From Shimia aestuarii (GTDB taxonomy: Bacteria > Pseudomonadota > Alphaproteobacteria > Rhodobacterales > Rhodobacteraceae), in NCBI RefSeq assembly GCF_900114635.1, contig NZ_FOTQ01000005.1, positions 62,001 through 126,000 of the forward strand: a stretch of DNA of 64,000 nucleotides, given 5' to 3'. Shown here in pieces: positions 39,431 to 48,008 of this stretch. The notes beneath the pieces were generated by a model. It did not search any database and was not told where the DNA came from. It worked only from the letters and a program-made list of their open reading frames with translations. Made by a program: the position numbers and the translations under genes. Position 1 is the first letter of the stretch. Each line of letters opens with the position of its first letter.

Positions 39431-40270
39431 TCAGCGTTTCCTTGCCGAAACCACGCGATCCCGCCCGTCAAGGTCAGGAAGAACGCGCACATCCCGCCAT
39501 CCAGCGCCTTTGAAAATTGCCCCAACGTCGCCTCCCTGCCGCCATCCGATCTCTACAAGCACATGTCCACCCGCGTTCAGATGCGCCCCGGCGCGGGCGG
39601 CAATCTCCCGATAGGGCATTAGCCCGTCGCCGCCCGGAGTAAGCGCTTCGTGCGGATCGTGGTCATGTACCTCGCGTGACAACTCGGCCATTTCCTGGAC
39701 CGAGATATAGGGTGGATTCGACAAGATCATGTCAAACATCCCGATCCCGTCCGGCAGCCACTCCCCCGCCTTACGGACACGATAGAATTCAAGACGCTTG
39801 CGCACGTCCTGTCCAATGGCGTTCAACTCCGCAATCGCAATCGCAGGCCCACTGACATCTGTTGCCAATGCCGTTGCCTCTGGCCACTCGGCTAAAAGAG
39901 AGATCGCGATGATCCCGGTCCCGGTCCCCAGATCGGCAAAGCGCGCCACCGGACCAAGGTCCAGCGCCGCCGCGATCAGGCATTCTGTCTCGGGGCGTGG
40001 GTCCAGCGTATCCCGCGTCACCACGAAATCCCGCCCCCAGAATTGCCGGCGCCCGATGATCTTGGAAACAGGCTCTCCCGCAACGCGTCGCGCCACCAAA
40101 GCCTCAAGCGCATCAGGGTCGGCCAGGACCATATCCGCTTCCAACGTTACCATGCTCGGCTTGATCTCGGCGGCCTCGGCCACCAGCGCCCGCGCATCGC
40201 GTGCCGCGCCCTCGATCCCAGCGTCCTTCAGCCGGGCGATACTGGCCGCCAGCGCCTCGCGCAGGGTCAC
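39431..40270 (-). CDS. prmC: Release factor glutamine methyltransferase PrmC (HemK)
   Basis: Methylates the glutamine of the GGQ loop in RF1 and RF2. The 279 residues have the helical N-terminal domain, the SAM motif [16 protein letters not shown] and the catalytic NPPY motif in [14 protein letters not shown]. The start is a GTG at 40270 overlapping the prfA stop by 4 bases (GTGA), so prfA-prmC are translationally coupled, matching their roles: RF1 is the substrate. Confidence 0.93.
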   Translation of the reverse strand: MTLREALAASIARLKDAGIEGAARDARALVAEAAEIKPSMVTLEADMVLADPDALEALVARRVAGEPVSKIIGRRQFWGRDFVVTRDTLDPRPETECLIAAALDLGPVARFADLGTGTGIIAISLLAEWPEATALATDVSGPAIAIAELNAIGQDVRKRLEFYRVRKAGEWLPDGIGMFDMILSNPPYISVQEMAELSREVHDHDPHEALTPGGDGLMPYREIAARAGAHLNAGGHVLVEIGWRQGGDVGAIFKGAGWRDVRVLPDLDGRDRVVSARKR

Positions 40271-41319
40271 CCGTCCATCTCCGCCAGCGCAGTTGCCTGC
40301 GCATCCGCCGTCAGCGCGTCGATGATCTCGTCCAGATCACCCTGCATCACCTGGTCCAGCTTGTAGAGCGTCAGGTTGATCCGGTGATCCGTCATCCTTC
40401 CCTGTGGAAAGTTATAGGTCCGTATCCGTTCGGACCGGTCACCCGATCCCACCTGCCCCGCGCGGTCGGCGGCGCGTTCGCTGTCGATCCGTTGCCGCTC
40501 AAGATCATAAAGCCGCGTTTTGAGTACCTGCATCGCGATCTCTCGGTTGCGGTGCTGAGATTTCTCCGAGCTGGTCACGACAATCCCTGTCGGCAAATGC
40601 GTGATCCGTACCGCCGAATCCGTGGTGTTCACGTGCTGGCCACCCGCGCCCGAAGATCGCATCGTATCAATCCGCAGATCATTGGCATCAATCTGGATGT
40701 CCACATCCTCGGCCTCGGGCAGCACCGCCACCGTCGCCGCCGACGTGTGAATTCGCCCGCCGCTTTCCGTCGTCGGCACACGCTGGACCCGGTGCACACC
40801 GGATTCGTACTTCATGCGGGCAAAGACATTTTCACCCTTGATGTGGGCCACCACTTCCTTGATCCCGCCCAGCTCGGTCTGTTGCTCTTCGAGGATTTCA
40901 AGCTTCCAACCCCGCGCCTCGGCATAGCGTTGATACATGCGTAGCAGATCGCCGGCGAACAATGCCGCTTCGTCCCCGCCCGTACCGGGACGGATTTCAA
41001 GGATCGCGGGCCGCGCATCCGCCGCGTCCTTGGGCAACAACGCCAGCTGCAACGCATGTTCCGCGTCCGGCACCGCCGCGCGCAGCCCGGGAAGTTCCTC
41101 TTCGGCCAGTTCCTTCATATCCGGATCGGCCAACATCTCTTCGGCCTCGTCAATATCGCCCAGCAAACGGCGATAGGCAGCGATCTGTTCGACCACCGGC
41201 TTCAGCTCGGAATACTCTTTGGCCAGCGCCGCGATATCGGCGCTGCCCCCCTCGGCCATCTGCGCCTCGAGAAACTCGAAACGCTGGGTGATCTGTTCAA
41301 GACGCTCTATTGGAACCAT
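40267..41319 (-). CDS. prfA: Peptide chain release factor 1
   Basis: Recognises UAA and UAG and releases the peptide. The 350 residues have the GGQ loop in [17 protein letters not shown] and the RF1 stop-codon tripeptide region REIA-like PxT ([14 protein letters not shown] with PTT here), plus [16 protein letters not shown]. It starts ATG at 41319 and is followed by prmC. Confidence 0.95.
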   Translation of the reverse strand: MVPIERLEQITQRFEFLEAQMAEGGSADIAALAKEYSELKPVVEQIAAYRRLLGDIDEAEEMLADPDMKELAEEELPGLRAAVPDAEHALQLALLPKDAADARPAILEIRPGTGGDEAALFAGDLLRMYQRYAEARGWKLEILEEQQTELGGIKEVVAHIKGENVFARMKYESGVHRVQRVPTTESGGRIHTSAATVAVLPEAEDVDIQIDANDLRIDTMRSSGAGGQHVNTTDSAVRITHLPTGIVVTSSEKSQHRNREIAMQVLKTRLYDLERQRIDSERAADRAGQVGSGDRSERIRTYNFPQGRMTDHRINLTLYKLDQVMQGDLDEIIDALTADAQATALAEMDG

Positions 41320-41380
41320 GCGGTTAAGTGGGACAATCCGCAGTCTTGGTCAAGGGCCGTTGAGGGTGTATCATCGGCGC

Positions 41381-41689
41381 ATGAACAAGCTTCTTGCAGC
41401 ACTCTGCCTTGTCGCCACCCCGGCCTTGTCGGACGGGTTCATGAACGGTGTGCCGATCGATTGCTATTGCACCGATTCCAAGGGGCAGAGGATCGAAATC
41501 GGGGAAACCATCTGTCTTCAGGTCGACGGGCGCATGTTCATGGCCCAATGCCAGATGTCACTGAATGTGCCGATCTGGCGCGAGATTGCGCCCGGTTGCG
41601 TCAGTTCCGATCTAAAAGGCGGTCAAAGCCTCGATCCAACGGTCAACCCGCGCGGCATTGACCCCCATGTCACGCCGCCCAAAGCGTGA
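41381..41689 (+). CDS. Small exported Cys-containing protein
   Basis: A 102-residue protein with a signal peptide (MNKLLAALCLVATPALSDGF, cleavage near residue 18). The mature part has four Cys (DCYCTD, ETICLQ, MAQCQM) plus PGCVSS, which could form disulfides. I do not recognise a family. The ATG at 41381 is 60 bp from the divergent prfA start. Its last 78 bases overlap the 3' end of the DUF1499 gene on the other strand. Confidence 0.7.
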   Translation: MNKLLAALCLVATPALSDGFMNGVPIDCYCTDSKGQRIEIGETICLQVDGRMFMAQCQMSLNVPIWREIAPGCVSSDLKGGQSLDPTVNPRGIDPHVTPPKA

Positions 41690-42016
41690 CCTCGCGAGGA
41701 TTTTAAGATCCTCACCATCCTGAAACACCGTCGTGTAATCGGGAAAGCCCACGGTGCGGCTGCGCGTGACAAAGGTCATCATCCCCTCTTCCACCGATCC
41801 GGCCAGAACATGAGTGCGCGGATCGCCCTCGGCCACCGCTGCGAGACGTCGCAACCCGTCCTTGCCAATGGTCACGATCCGGGTCGCCCCGTTGCGGAAT
41901 GTCTTGTCCCCGACAACTTCAGGAACCCTGTGCCAGCGCGCCGGGTCACTCGGGGCCAGCCGCACATAGGCAAACAGGGCCACGAAAAGCCCCAGAACGA
42001 TCCAGACAATCCACAT
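41612..42016 (-). CDS. DUF1499 family protein
   Basis: A 134-residue membrane-anchored protein. A single helix (IVWIVLGLFVALFAYVRL) is followed by the DUF1499 domain, including the segments VTRSRTVGFPDYTTV and ILARSRFGRRDMGVNAAR, with the family ending (RVDRWIEALTAF). I choose the ATG at 42016 with GAGG upstream; a TTG at 42043 would add 9 residues. Its 3' end overlaps the exported-protein gene by 78 bases. Function unknown. Confidence 0.82.
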   Translation of the reverse strand: MWIVWIVLGLFVALFAYVRLAPSDPARWHRVPEVVGDKTFRNGATRIVTIGKDGLRRLAAVAEGDPRTHVLAGSVEEGMMTFVTRSRTVGFPDYTTVFQDGEDLKILARSRFGRRDMGVNAARVDRWIEALTAF

Positions 42017-42087
42017 GGCGCGCAAACCTCGTTTTCCCTTCAATCTATGCGCGCAGACTGCACGGGAACCGGGTGCGGGATCAAGCC

Positions 42088-43071
42088 TTACACCGCGTTA
42101 GGTTTGCGGTTCTTGCGCCGTGTCCAGCCCCACAAACAGATCATCTCGGTCGCAACATGCGCTCCGGCAATCGCCGTTGCACCCGTCGTGTCATAAGGCG
42201 GGGACACCTCGACAATGTCGCCCCCCACAAGATTGATCCCGGCGATATCCCGCAAGATGATGCTCGCCTGTCCACTGGTCAGCCCGCCCCAGACCGGAGT
42301 GCCGGTGCCGGGCGCAAAGGCCGGATCCAGCCCGTCAATATCAAAGCTAAGATAGGTCGGGTTGTCGCCCAGGATTGACTTGATCTTCCTGGCCACGGCG
42401 GCCGGACCTGTCTCGTGCACTTCGCGTGCATCAATGATGTTGATCCCCAGCGTGTCCGGGTTCTGGGTGCGAATGCCCACCTGCACCGACCGCTTCGGGT
42501 CGATCAGCCCAAGCTTCACCGCCTTGTAGAACATGGTGCCATGGTCAATGCGATCCATGTCATCGTCCTGCCAGGTGTCCGTATGCGCGTCGAATTGCAA
42601 AAGGCTCAGTGGCCCGTATTTCTCGGCATAGGCTTTCAGGATCGGAAAGCTGATATAGTGATCCCCCCCAAGGGTGATGCTGGCCGCGCCGCCCTCGAGA
42701 ATGCCCCGGATATGGTTAGTGAGCGTGTCGGGAAAATCGCTGACCCGCGCATAATCAAAGGCGAGGTCGCCATAGTCCACGATCAGCAGTTCCTCCAATG
42801 CATCGTAATCCCAGCCATAGGGCGGATCGAATGCCTGCAGGGCGCTCGCCTCTCGTATGGCGCGCGGCCCAAGGCGGGTACCGGGGCGGTTGGTTACGGA
42901 ATGATCAAACGGCACCCCGGTTACCGCGATATCAACGCCCTCAAGGTCCTTCGTATACTTGCGGCGCAGGAACGAGTTTGCCCCGCCAAACGTGTTTTCA
43001 AAGCTTGCCCCACGAAGGTTTTCCCGTGTGAACGCCGTGTCCACTTGGTGCTTTGCATCCTCCAACGCCAT
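42088..43071 (-). CDS. speB: Agmatinase (ureohydrolase)
   Basis: Hydrolyses agmatine to putrescine and urea. The 327 residues show the Mn-binding sets GGDHYISF, FDAHTD, and SFDIDGLDP of the arginase/agmatinase family. The ATG at 43071 with GGGAG 8 bases upstream is preferred to the GTG at 43080. Substrate assignment within the family (agmatine versus guanidinobutyrate) is not certain. An 18-bp palindrome overlaps its predicted promoter. Confidence 0.85.
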   Translation of the reverse strand: MALEDAKHQVDTAFTRENLRGASFENTFGGANSFLRRKYTKDLEGVDIAVTGVPFDHSVTNRPGTRLGPRAIREASALQAFDPPYGWDYDALEELLIVDYGDLAFDYARVSDFPDTLTNHIRGILEGGAASITLGGDHYISFPILKAYAEKYGPLSLLQFDAHTDTWQDDDMDRIDHGTMFYKAVKLGLIDPKRSVQVGIRTQNPDTLGINIIDAREVHETGPAAVARKIKSILGDNPTYLSFDIDGLDPAFAPGTGTPVWGGLTSGQASIILRDIAGINLVGGDIVEVSPPYDTTGATAIAGAHVATEMICLWGWTRRKNRKPNAV

Positions 43072-43090
43072 GACTTGCACTCCCAGTCAG

Positions 43091-43131
43091 ATAATTTGAT
43101 CAAATTATTCATATACGGGAAAAGAGGTCAA
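43091..43131 (-). promoter_or_regulatory. speB promoter with perfect palindromic operator
   Basis: On the minus strand, TTGACC (43131-43126) and AATAAT (43109-43104) are separated by 16 bp. The -10 overlaps ATAATTTGATCAAATTAT (43091-43108), a perfect 18-bp palindrome. A regulator bound there would block transcription. Confidence 0.65.
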
Positions 43132-43166
43132 GCCCCTTCGGATGCAGGCCGGCGAACACGCAAGCA

Positions 43167-43189
43167 GGCGGGGGCCCACTCGCCCCGCC
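43167..43189. repeat. GC-rich inverted repeat between M20 and speB genes
   Basis: GGCGGGG (43167-43173) and CCCCGCC (43183-43189), 9-nt loop. It follows the M20 stop on the minus strand. No clear T tract, so its role as a terminator is uncertain. Confidence 0.45.
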
Positions 43190-43200
43190 ACAGGCTTCCG

Positions 43201-44361
43201 TCAGACGGGCTGTGCCGTCTCGACCAGTCGCACGAAGAACGACGCCCCTACCGGTGCCACTTCGTCGTTGAAATCATATTTCGGGTGGTGCAGTCCGGCC
43301 CCTTCGCCCGTCCCAAGGAAAAGATACGCCCCGGGGCGCGCCTCAAGCATGTAGGAAAAGTCCTCGGCGCCCATTTCCATCTGTGCGTCCGCGTCCACCG
43401 CGTCCTCGCCTGAAATCTCGCGCGCCACGCCGACGGCAAAGGCGCTTTTTTCAGGATCATTGACCGTCGCGGGGTATCCGATCTCGATTTCGGTCCGCGC
43501 CTCCACGCCATAGGCCGCAGCGGTTCCGGCCACGACCTCGCGCAGACGGCGGTGCACCATCTCCTGCACCCCCTTGTCGAACGTGCGGATCGTGCCGTTG
43601 AGATAGGCCGTATCCGGGATCACGTTGTTGACAGTTCCCGCGTGGATCTGTGTCACGGAAACAACCACTTCCTGACGCGTATCGTGGTTGCGGCTGACGA
43701 TAGTCTGGATCGCGTTGACCATAGCCACCGCCGCCACCACCGGATCAACCGTATCCTGCGGAAACGCCCCGTGCCCACCATGGCCCTGAATATACACCTC
43801 GAACGTATCCACCGCCGCCATCACCGGCCCCGGCGTTGACAGGAAATGCCCGGCCTCGACGCCCGGAATGTTGTGGATTCCATAGACCTCGCCAATGTCG
43901 AACCGGTCCATGATGCCTTCCTGTACCATGACGTCGGCTCCGCCACCTTCTTCCTCGGCAGGTTGGAAAATCAACGCCACACGCCCCGAGAACTTGCGCG
44001 TTTCCGCGAGGTATCGCGCCGCCCCCAAAAGCATCGTCGTGTGTCCGTCATGCCCGCAGGCATGCATCATCCCGGGCACCGTGCTGGCGTGTTCAAGCCC
44101 GGTTGTTTCATCCATCGGCAAGGCGTCCATGTCCGCACGCAATCCAATCGTCGGCCCCTCGCCCTGCCCGTTGATGATGGCCACGATCCCGCTGGTGGCG
44201 ATCCCCTCGTGAATCTCATCAACTCCGAATTCGCGCAGGCGCTCGACCACAAAGTCCGCCGTTTTGTGGCACTCGAACATCAATTCCGGATGCTGGTGCA
44301 GATACCTGCGCCAAGTCTTCATATCTTCCGCATAATCTGCAATCCGGTTAACAACAGGCAT
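43201..44361 (-). CDS. M20-family amidohydrolase (aminoacylase/hippurate hydrolase type)
   Basis: A metal-dependent amidohydrolase of 386 residues that releases acyl groups from N-acyl amino acids or similar. Visible motifs: LRADMDALPM, MHACGHDGHTTMLL (metal ligands), QPAEEEGGGADVM (catalytic Glu-Glu) and QGHGGHGAFPQDT (dimerisation domain lid). The exact substrate is unknown. Next on the strand is speB after 130 bp, so a nitrogen-salvage grouping is possible. Confidence 0.88.
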   Translation of the reverse strand: MPVVNRIADYAEDMKTWRRYLHQHPELMFECHKTADFVVERLREFGVDEIHEGIATSGIVAIINGQGEGPTIGLRADMDALPMDETTGLEHASTVPGMMHACGHDGHTTMLLGAARYLAETRKFSGRVALIFQPAEEEGGGADVMVQEGIMDRFDIGEVYGIHNIPGVEAGHFLSTPGPVMAAVDTFEVYIQGHGGHGAFPQDTVDPVVAAVAMVNAIQTIVSRNHDTRQEVVVSVTQIHAGTVNNVIPDTAYLNGTIRTFDKGVQEMVHRRLREVVAGTAAAYGVEARTEIEIGYPATVNDPEKSAFAVGVAREISGEDAVDADAQMEMGAEDFSYMLEARPGAYLFLGTGEGAGLHHPKYDFNDEVAPVGASFFVRLVETAQPV

Positions 44362-44423
44362 GGTTGGACTCCCCTCGCAACATTCCTATCCATGCACCAG
44401 AAACCAAAAAGGAGCGCACTGCA

Positions 44424-45251
44424 ATGGCCGAAAATCCGCTGATCCTTGATCCCCACGGGGGCATGCCTCGCCTCTTGGAAATCATGCGCCGCCTGCGTGA
44501 TCCCGAGAATGGCTGTCCATGGGACATCGATCAGGATTTCTCGACCATTGCGCCCTACACGATCGAAGAAGCCTATGAAGTGGCCGACGCGATCGAGCGC
44601 GAAGCATGGGACGAACTCAAGGGCGAACTGGGCGATCTTCTTTTTCAATCGGTGTTTCACGCGCAGATGGCCGCCGAGAAGGGGCTCTTCACCTTTGACG
44701 AAGTGGCCGACACCATGTCCGACAAGATGGTCGCCCGCCATCCGCATGTCTTTGGCGACGAATCGCGCGACAAATCGGCCGAACAGCAGACCCGCGACTG
44801 GGAGACGATCAAGGCCGCCGAACGCGCTGGAAAGGCACAGAAAGGCACCCTTGACGGCGTCGCCGTGGGTCTTCCTGCCCTGCTGCGCGCATTCAAGCTG
44901 CAAAAACGCGCCGCCCGGGTTGGCTTTGACTGGCCCGATGCCACCCATGTGCTCGATAAGATCACCGAAGAAGCACACGAGCTTGCCGAGGCCCGCGACA
45001 GCCTGTCTCAGGACGAGATCGAAGACGAATTTGGCGACCTTCTTTTTGTCATGGCCAACTTGGCCCGCCACATGAATGTCGATCCCGAAGCCGCGCTGCG
45101 CCGTACGAACCAGAAATTTATCCGGCGTTTCGAAGCAGTTGAAGCCCACCTCGCCGCACGCGGAAAACGCCCCGAGGAGTCGACACTCGAAGAAATGGAC
45201 GCGCTCTGGGATCAGGTTAAGGCCGAGGAGAAAGCAGACTCAAATTCCTGA
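44424..45251 (+). CDS. mazG: Nucleoside triphosphate pyrophosphohydrolase MazG
   Basis: Hydrolyses NTPs/dNTPs to NMP and PPi, cleaning non-canonical nucleotides. The 275 residues have two MazG domains, each with an EExxE-type metal motif: CPWDIDQDFSTIAPYTIEEAYEV and ELKGELGDLLFQ in the first, and TEEAHELAEARDSL-like and EDEFGDLLFVMANLAR in the second. The ATG at 44424 has AAAGGAG upstream. Confidence 0.92.
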   Translation: MAENPLILDPHGGMPRLLEIMRRLRDPENGCPWDIDQDFSTIAPYTIEEAYEVADAIEREAWDELKGELGDLLFQSVFHAQMAAEKGLFTFDEVADTMSDKMVARHPHVFGDESRDKSAEQQTRDWETIKAAERAGKAQKGTLDGVAVGLPALLRAFKLQKRAARVGFDWPDATHVLDKITEEAHELAEARDSLSQDEIEDEFGDLLFVMANLARHMNVDPEAALRRTNQKFIRRFEAVEAHLAARGKRPEESTLEEMDALWDQVKAEEKADSNS

Positions 45252-45267
45252 ATGTTTTATTCAGGTA

Positions 45268-45315
45268 TTGACCCAAGTAAAAAAGTCGGGTTTATGTCGC
45301 TGCAATTGATTTGCA
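45268..45315 (+). promoter_or_regulatory. Promoter and Fur/Mur-like operator of fbpA-like gene
   Basis: -35 TTGACC (45268-45273), 17-bp spacer, -10 TTTATG (45291-45296). TGCAA-TTGAT-TTGCA (45301-45315) is an inverted repeat at the predicted start of transcription, resembling the Fur/Mur box of alphaproteobacteria, which is rich in TGCAA/TTGCA. Confidence 0.5.
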
Positions 45316-45332
45316 ACTACAAGAGACCAGCA

Positions 45333-46346
45333 ATGCTCGACTCGATCAAAACAACCGTCCTCGCCGCCGCAACCCTTGCCGTGGCCACCCCTGTCCTCGC
45401 CGACGAGGTCAACATCTACTCCTATCGTCAGCCCGAGCTGATCAAGCCGCTGACCGATGCCTTTACCGCCGAAACCGGTATCCGCGTGAACGTCGCCTAC
45501 CTTGCAAAGGGCATGGTCGAGCGCCTGCAGGCCGAAGGTAAACGCTCGCCCGCCGACGTCGTGCTGACCGTCGACATCTCGCGCCTGTCCGGCGTCGTCG
45601 AGGCCGGTCTGACCCAGCCCGTCGACAGCGCAACGCTCAAGGCCAATGTCCCGGCACAATACCAGGACCCCGAAGGACACTGGTACGGCCTGACCACCCG
45701 CGCCCGTATCGTTTATGCCTCCAAGGATCGCGTGGCGGATGGCGAAATCACCACCTACGAAGACCTCGCTGATCCCAAGTGGAAAGGCCGCATCTGCACC
45801 CGCTCGGGCACCCACGCCTATAACATCGCCCTGACCTCGGCCGTGATCGAACACCACGGCGAAGAAGGCGCCAAAGCTTGGCTCGAAGGCATCAAGTCGA
45901 ACCTCGCACGCAAACCGCAGGGTAACGACCGCGCTCAGGTCAAGGCGATCTGGGCCGGGGAGTGCGACGTCGCCATCGGCAACACCTATTACATGGGCAA
46001 AATGCTGGCCGACGAAGAACAGAAAGAATGGGCCGAGAGCGTGAACGTGGTCTTCCCGACCTTCGAAGGCAATGGGACACACGTGAACATCTCGGGCGTG
46101 GCCATGACCAAATCCGCCCCCAACAAGGAAAACGCCCTGAAGCTGATGGAATTCCTGACCTCGCCTGCAGCACAGGAAATCTATGCGAAGGCCAACTTCG
46201 AATACCCGATCGCTCCGGGTACCAAGCCTGATCCGCTGGTCGAAAGCTGGGGTGAATTCACTGCCGACAACACCAACCTGATGACGCTGGCCGGCCACCG
46301 CGCCACCGCGCTCAAGATCACCGAAGAAGTTGATTTCGACGGCTGA
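45333..46346 (+). CDS. Periplasmic iron(III)-binding protein (FbpA/FutA family)
   Basis: The substrate-binding protein of a ferric iron ABC transporter. The 337 residues include a signal peptide (1 to about 23, ending PVLADE), then VNIYSYRQPELIKPL at the mature start, the iron-site tyrosine pair near the C-terminal half (GNTYYMGKM), and the SPAAQEIYAKANFEYPI region typical of Fbp proteins. The ATG at 45333 is preceded by AAGAGA. No permease or ATPase gene follows; a terminator lies 29 bp after its stop. The other subunits must be elsewhere. Confidence 0.9.
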   Translation: MLDSIKTTVLAAATLAVATPVLADEVNIYSYRQPELIKPLTDAFTAETGIRVNVAYLAKGMVERLQAEGKRSPADVVLTVDISRLSGVVEAGLTQPVDSATLKANVPAQYQDPEGHWYGLTTRARIVYASKDRVADGEITTYEDLADPKWKGRICTRSGTHAYNIALTSAVIEHHGEEGAKAWLEGIKSNLARKPQGNDRAQVKAIWAGECDVAIGNTYYMGKMLADEEQKEWAESVNVVFPTFEGNGTHVNISGVAMTKSAPNKENALKLMEFLTSPAAQEIYAKANFEYPIAPGTKPDPLVESWGEFTADNTNLMTLAGHRATALKITEEVDFDG

Positions 46347-46374
46347 TCACAACCTGCTCATGCAAGAAACAGCA

Positions 46375-46401
46375 GGCGGTCCTCTCGGGGGCCGCCTTTT
46401 T
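46375..46401 (+). terminator. Rho-independent terminator after the iron-binding protein gene
   Basis: GGCGG (46375-46379) and CCGCC (46392-46396), extended by CC/GG with a bulge, followed by TTTTT. Confidence 0.75.
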
Positions 46402-46427
46402 CGTCAGTGCGCCGGAGTCCGATGTGA

Positions 46428-46471
46428 ATACCGACGCAATACCGACGTTATACCGACGTGATACCGAACGC
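46428..46471. repeat. 11-bp tandem repeat array, copy B
   Basis: Four units in exact 11-bp register: ATACCGACGCA (46428-46438), ATACCGACGTT (46439-46449), ATACCGACGTG (46450-46460), ATACCGAACGC (46461-46471). It lies between the terminator and the nucleoside hydrolase gene. In both copies the fourth unit changes to ATACCGAAC. A small hairpin GCGGATTTCCGC follows in copy B. Confidence 0.85.
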
Positions 46472-46552
46472 GGATTTCCGCCCTTGAGCCGAGCGGCGCT
46501 TGCCATTGCGCGCAACCATTGACACTGTGCCCCCACATCACGAGGGACCCAC

Positions 46553-47494
46553 ATGAGCGCGCGCAAAATCATTATCGACACCGATCCGGGACAGGACGAC
46601 GCCGTCGCAATCCTGCTGGCCCTGGCCAGCCCCGAGGATATCGACGTACTTGGAATTACTGCTGTCGCAGGCAATGTTCCACTTGCTCTGACAAGCAAAA
46701 ACGCTCGCATTGTCTGTGAGTTGGCAGACAAAGCTGATGTAAAGATCTTTGCCGGGTGCGACCGTCCGCTGGGACGAGACCTTGTCACTGCCGAACATGT
46801 GCATGGCAAGACCGGGCTCGACGGCCCGAACCTGCCCGACCCGGCCATGCCGCTTCAGGAGCAGCATGCGGTCGATTTCATCATCGACACATTACGCAGC
46901 CATGACGCTGGCTCCGTCACGCTCTGTCCGCTTGGCCCTCTGACCAACATCGCCATGGCTTTTGAGAAAGCCCCGGATATTATTGAAAAGGTTCAGGAAA
47001 TTGTCCTGATGGGCGGCGCCTATTTCGAGGTTGGCAACATCACCCCGGCGGCTGAATTCAACATTTATGTCGATCCTCAGGCCGCCAATATCGTTTTCCG
47101 CTCCGGCGCGCCCATCGTCGTCATGCCCCTGGATGTCACGCACAAGGCTCTCGTGACCAAACCCCGAAACGATGCGTTCCGCGCATTGGGCACCAAGGTC
47201 GGCGTTGCTGTGGCGCAAATGACTGATTTCTTTGAGCGCTTTGACAAGGAGAAATACGGCTCCGAGGGCGCTCCGCTGCATGATCCCTGCGTCACCGCCT
47301 ACCTGATCAACCCCGATCTCTTCTCGGGCCGCCACATCAATGTGGAAATCGAAACCCATTCGGAACTGACCATGGGCATGACTGTCGCGGACTGGTGGGG
47401 CGTCACCGACCGCGCCCCCAATGCGCTTTTCATCGGCGACTTGGATGCCGACGGCTTCTTTTCCCTTCTGACAGAAAGGCTTGCCCGCCTATGA
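46553..47494 (+). CDS. Nucleoside hydrolase
   Basis: Cleaves purine or pyrimidine ribonucleosides to base and ribose. The 313 residues start with the calcium-binding motif IIDTDPGQDDAVAILLAL typical of the inosine/uridine hydrolase family, with the second signature VLMGGAYFEVGNITPAAEFNI-like segment (VLMGGAYF, TPAAEFN) and the catalytic His in PLHDPCVTAYL. The ATG at 46553 has GAGGGA upstream. It overlaps the GNAT gene by 4 bases. Confidence 0.93.
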   Translation: MSARKIIIDTDPGQDDAVAILLALASPEDIDVLGITAVAGNVPLALTSKNARIVCELADKADVKIFAGCDRPLGRDLVTAEHVHGKTGLDGPNLPDPAMPLQEQHAVDFIIDTLRSHDAGSVTLCPLGPLTNIAMAFEKAPDIIEKVQEIVLMGGAYFEVGNITPAAEFNIYVDPQAANIVFRSGAPIVVMPLDVTHKALVTKPRNDAFRALGTKVGVAVAQMTDFFERFDKEKYGSEGAPLHDPCVTAYLINPDLFSGRHINVEIETHSELTMGMTVADWWGVTDRAPNALFIGDLDADGFFSLLTERLARL

Positions 47495-47943
47495 GCACCG
47501 CCTTGCACCTTGCCGGACCCGACGATTTTGCCGTACTGGACCGGTTGGTAGCGGCCTTCCATGGCGAGATGAACATTGCACAGGACGACGCCACGCGTGC
47601 AGCCGCCCTGCGCCCCCTCCTCGAGGGCTCCCCTTACGGTGTCGCCTATCTCCTTGGCCCCGCCCGAGCGCCTATCGGCTATGTCATTGTCACCTTTGGC
47701 TGGTCGGTTGAGTTCGGCGGGCTGGACGCCATTATCGACGAGATATTCATCCGCCCGGCCATCCGGGGACGCGGGGTGGGAAGCGACGTGTTGATTGCCC
47801 TCCCCAAGGCGTTGGCCGACGCCGGAATCCGCGCCTTTCACCTCGAAGTTGATCGCGATGACACCACCGCCCAAAAGCTGTACCTGCGCGCTGGATTCCG
47901 GGCCCGCGAACGCTTCATGCTGATGTCGCGCCGCATGGTATGA
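47491..47943 (+). CDS. GNAT family N-acetyltransferase
   Basis: A 150-residue acetyltransferase of unknown substrate. Motif A is RPAIRGRGVGSDVLIAL (the R/Q-x-x-G-x-G/A acetyl-CoA loop), and the C-terminal DRDDTTAQKLYLRAGFRAR is motif B. The ATG at 47491 overlaps the nucleoside hydrolase stop (ATGA), so the two are co-translated. Confidence 0.88.
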   Translation: MSTALHLAGPDDFAVLDRLVAAFHGEMNIAQDDATRAAALRPLLEGSPYGVAYLLGPARAPIGYVIVTFGWSVEFGGLDAIIDEIFIRPAIRGRGVGSDVLIALPKALADAGIRAFHLEVDRDDTTAQKLYLRAGFRARERFMLMSRRMV

Positions 47944-47950
47944 GGCGCGC

Positions 47951-47980
47951 TTGACACAATGTTAACCCGGCTCTGGTAAT
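47951..47980 (+). promoter_or_regulatory. Predicted promoter of selO
   Basis: A consensus -35 TTGACA (47951-47956) and GGTAAT (47975-47980) at an 18-bp spacer, four of six matches to TATAAT. It is 29 bp from the selO ATG. Confidence 0.4.
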
Positions 47981-48008
47981 CCTGCATGCAAGGGTTATCT
48001 TTTGCGGC

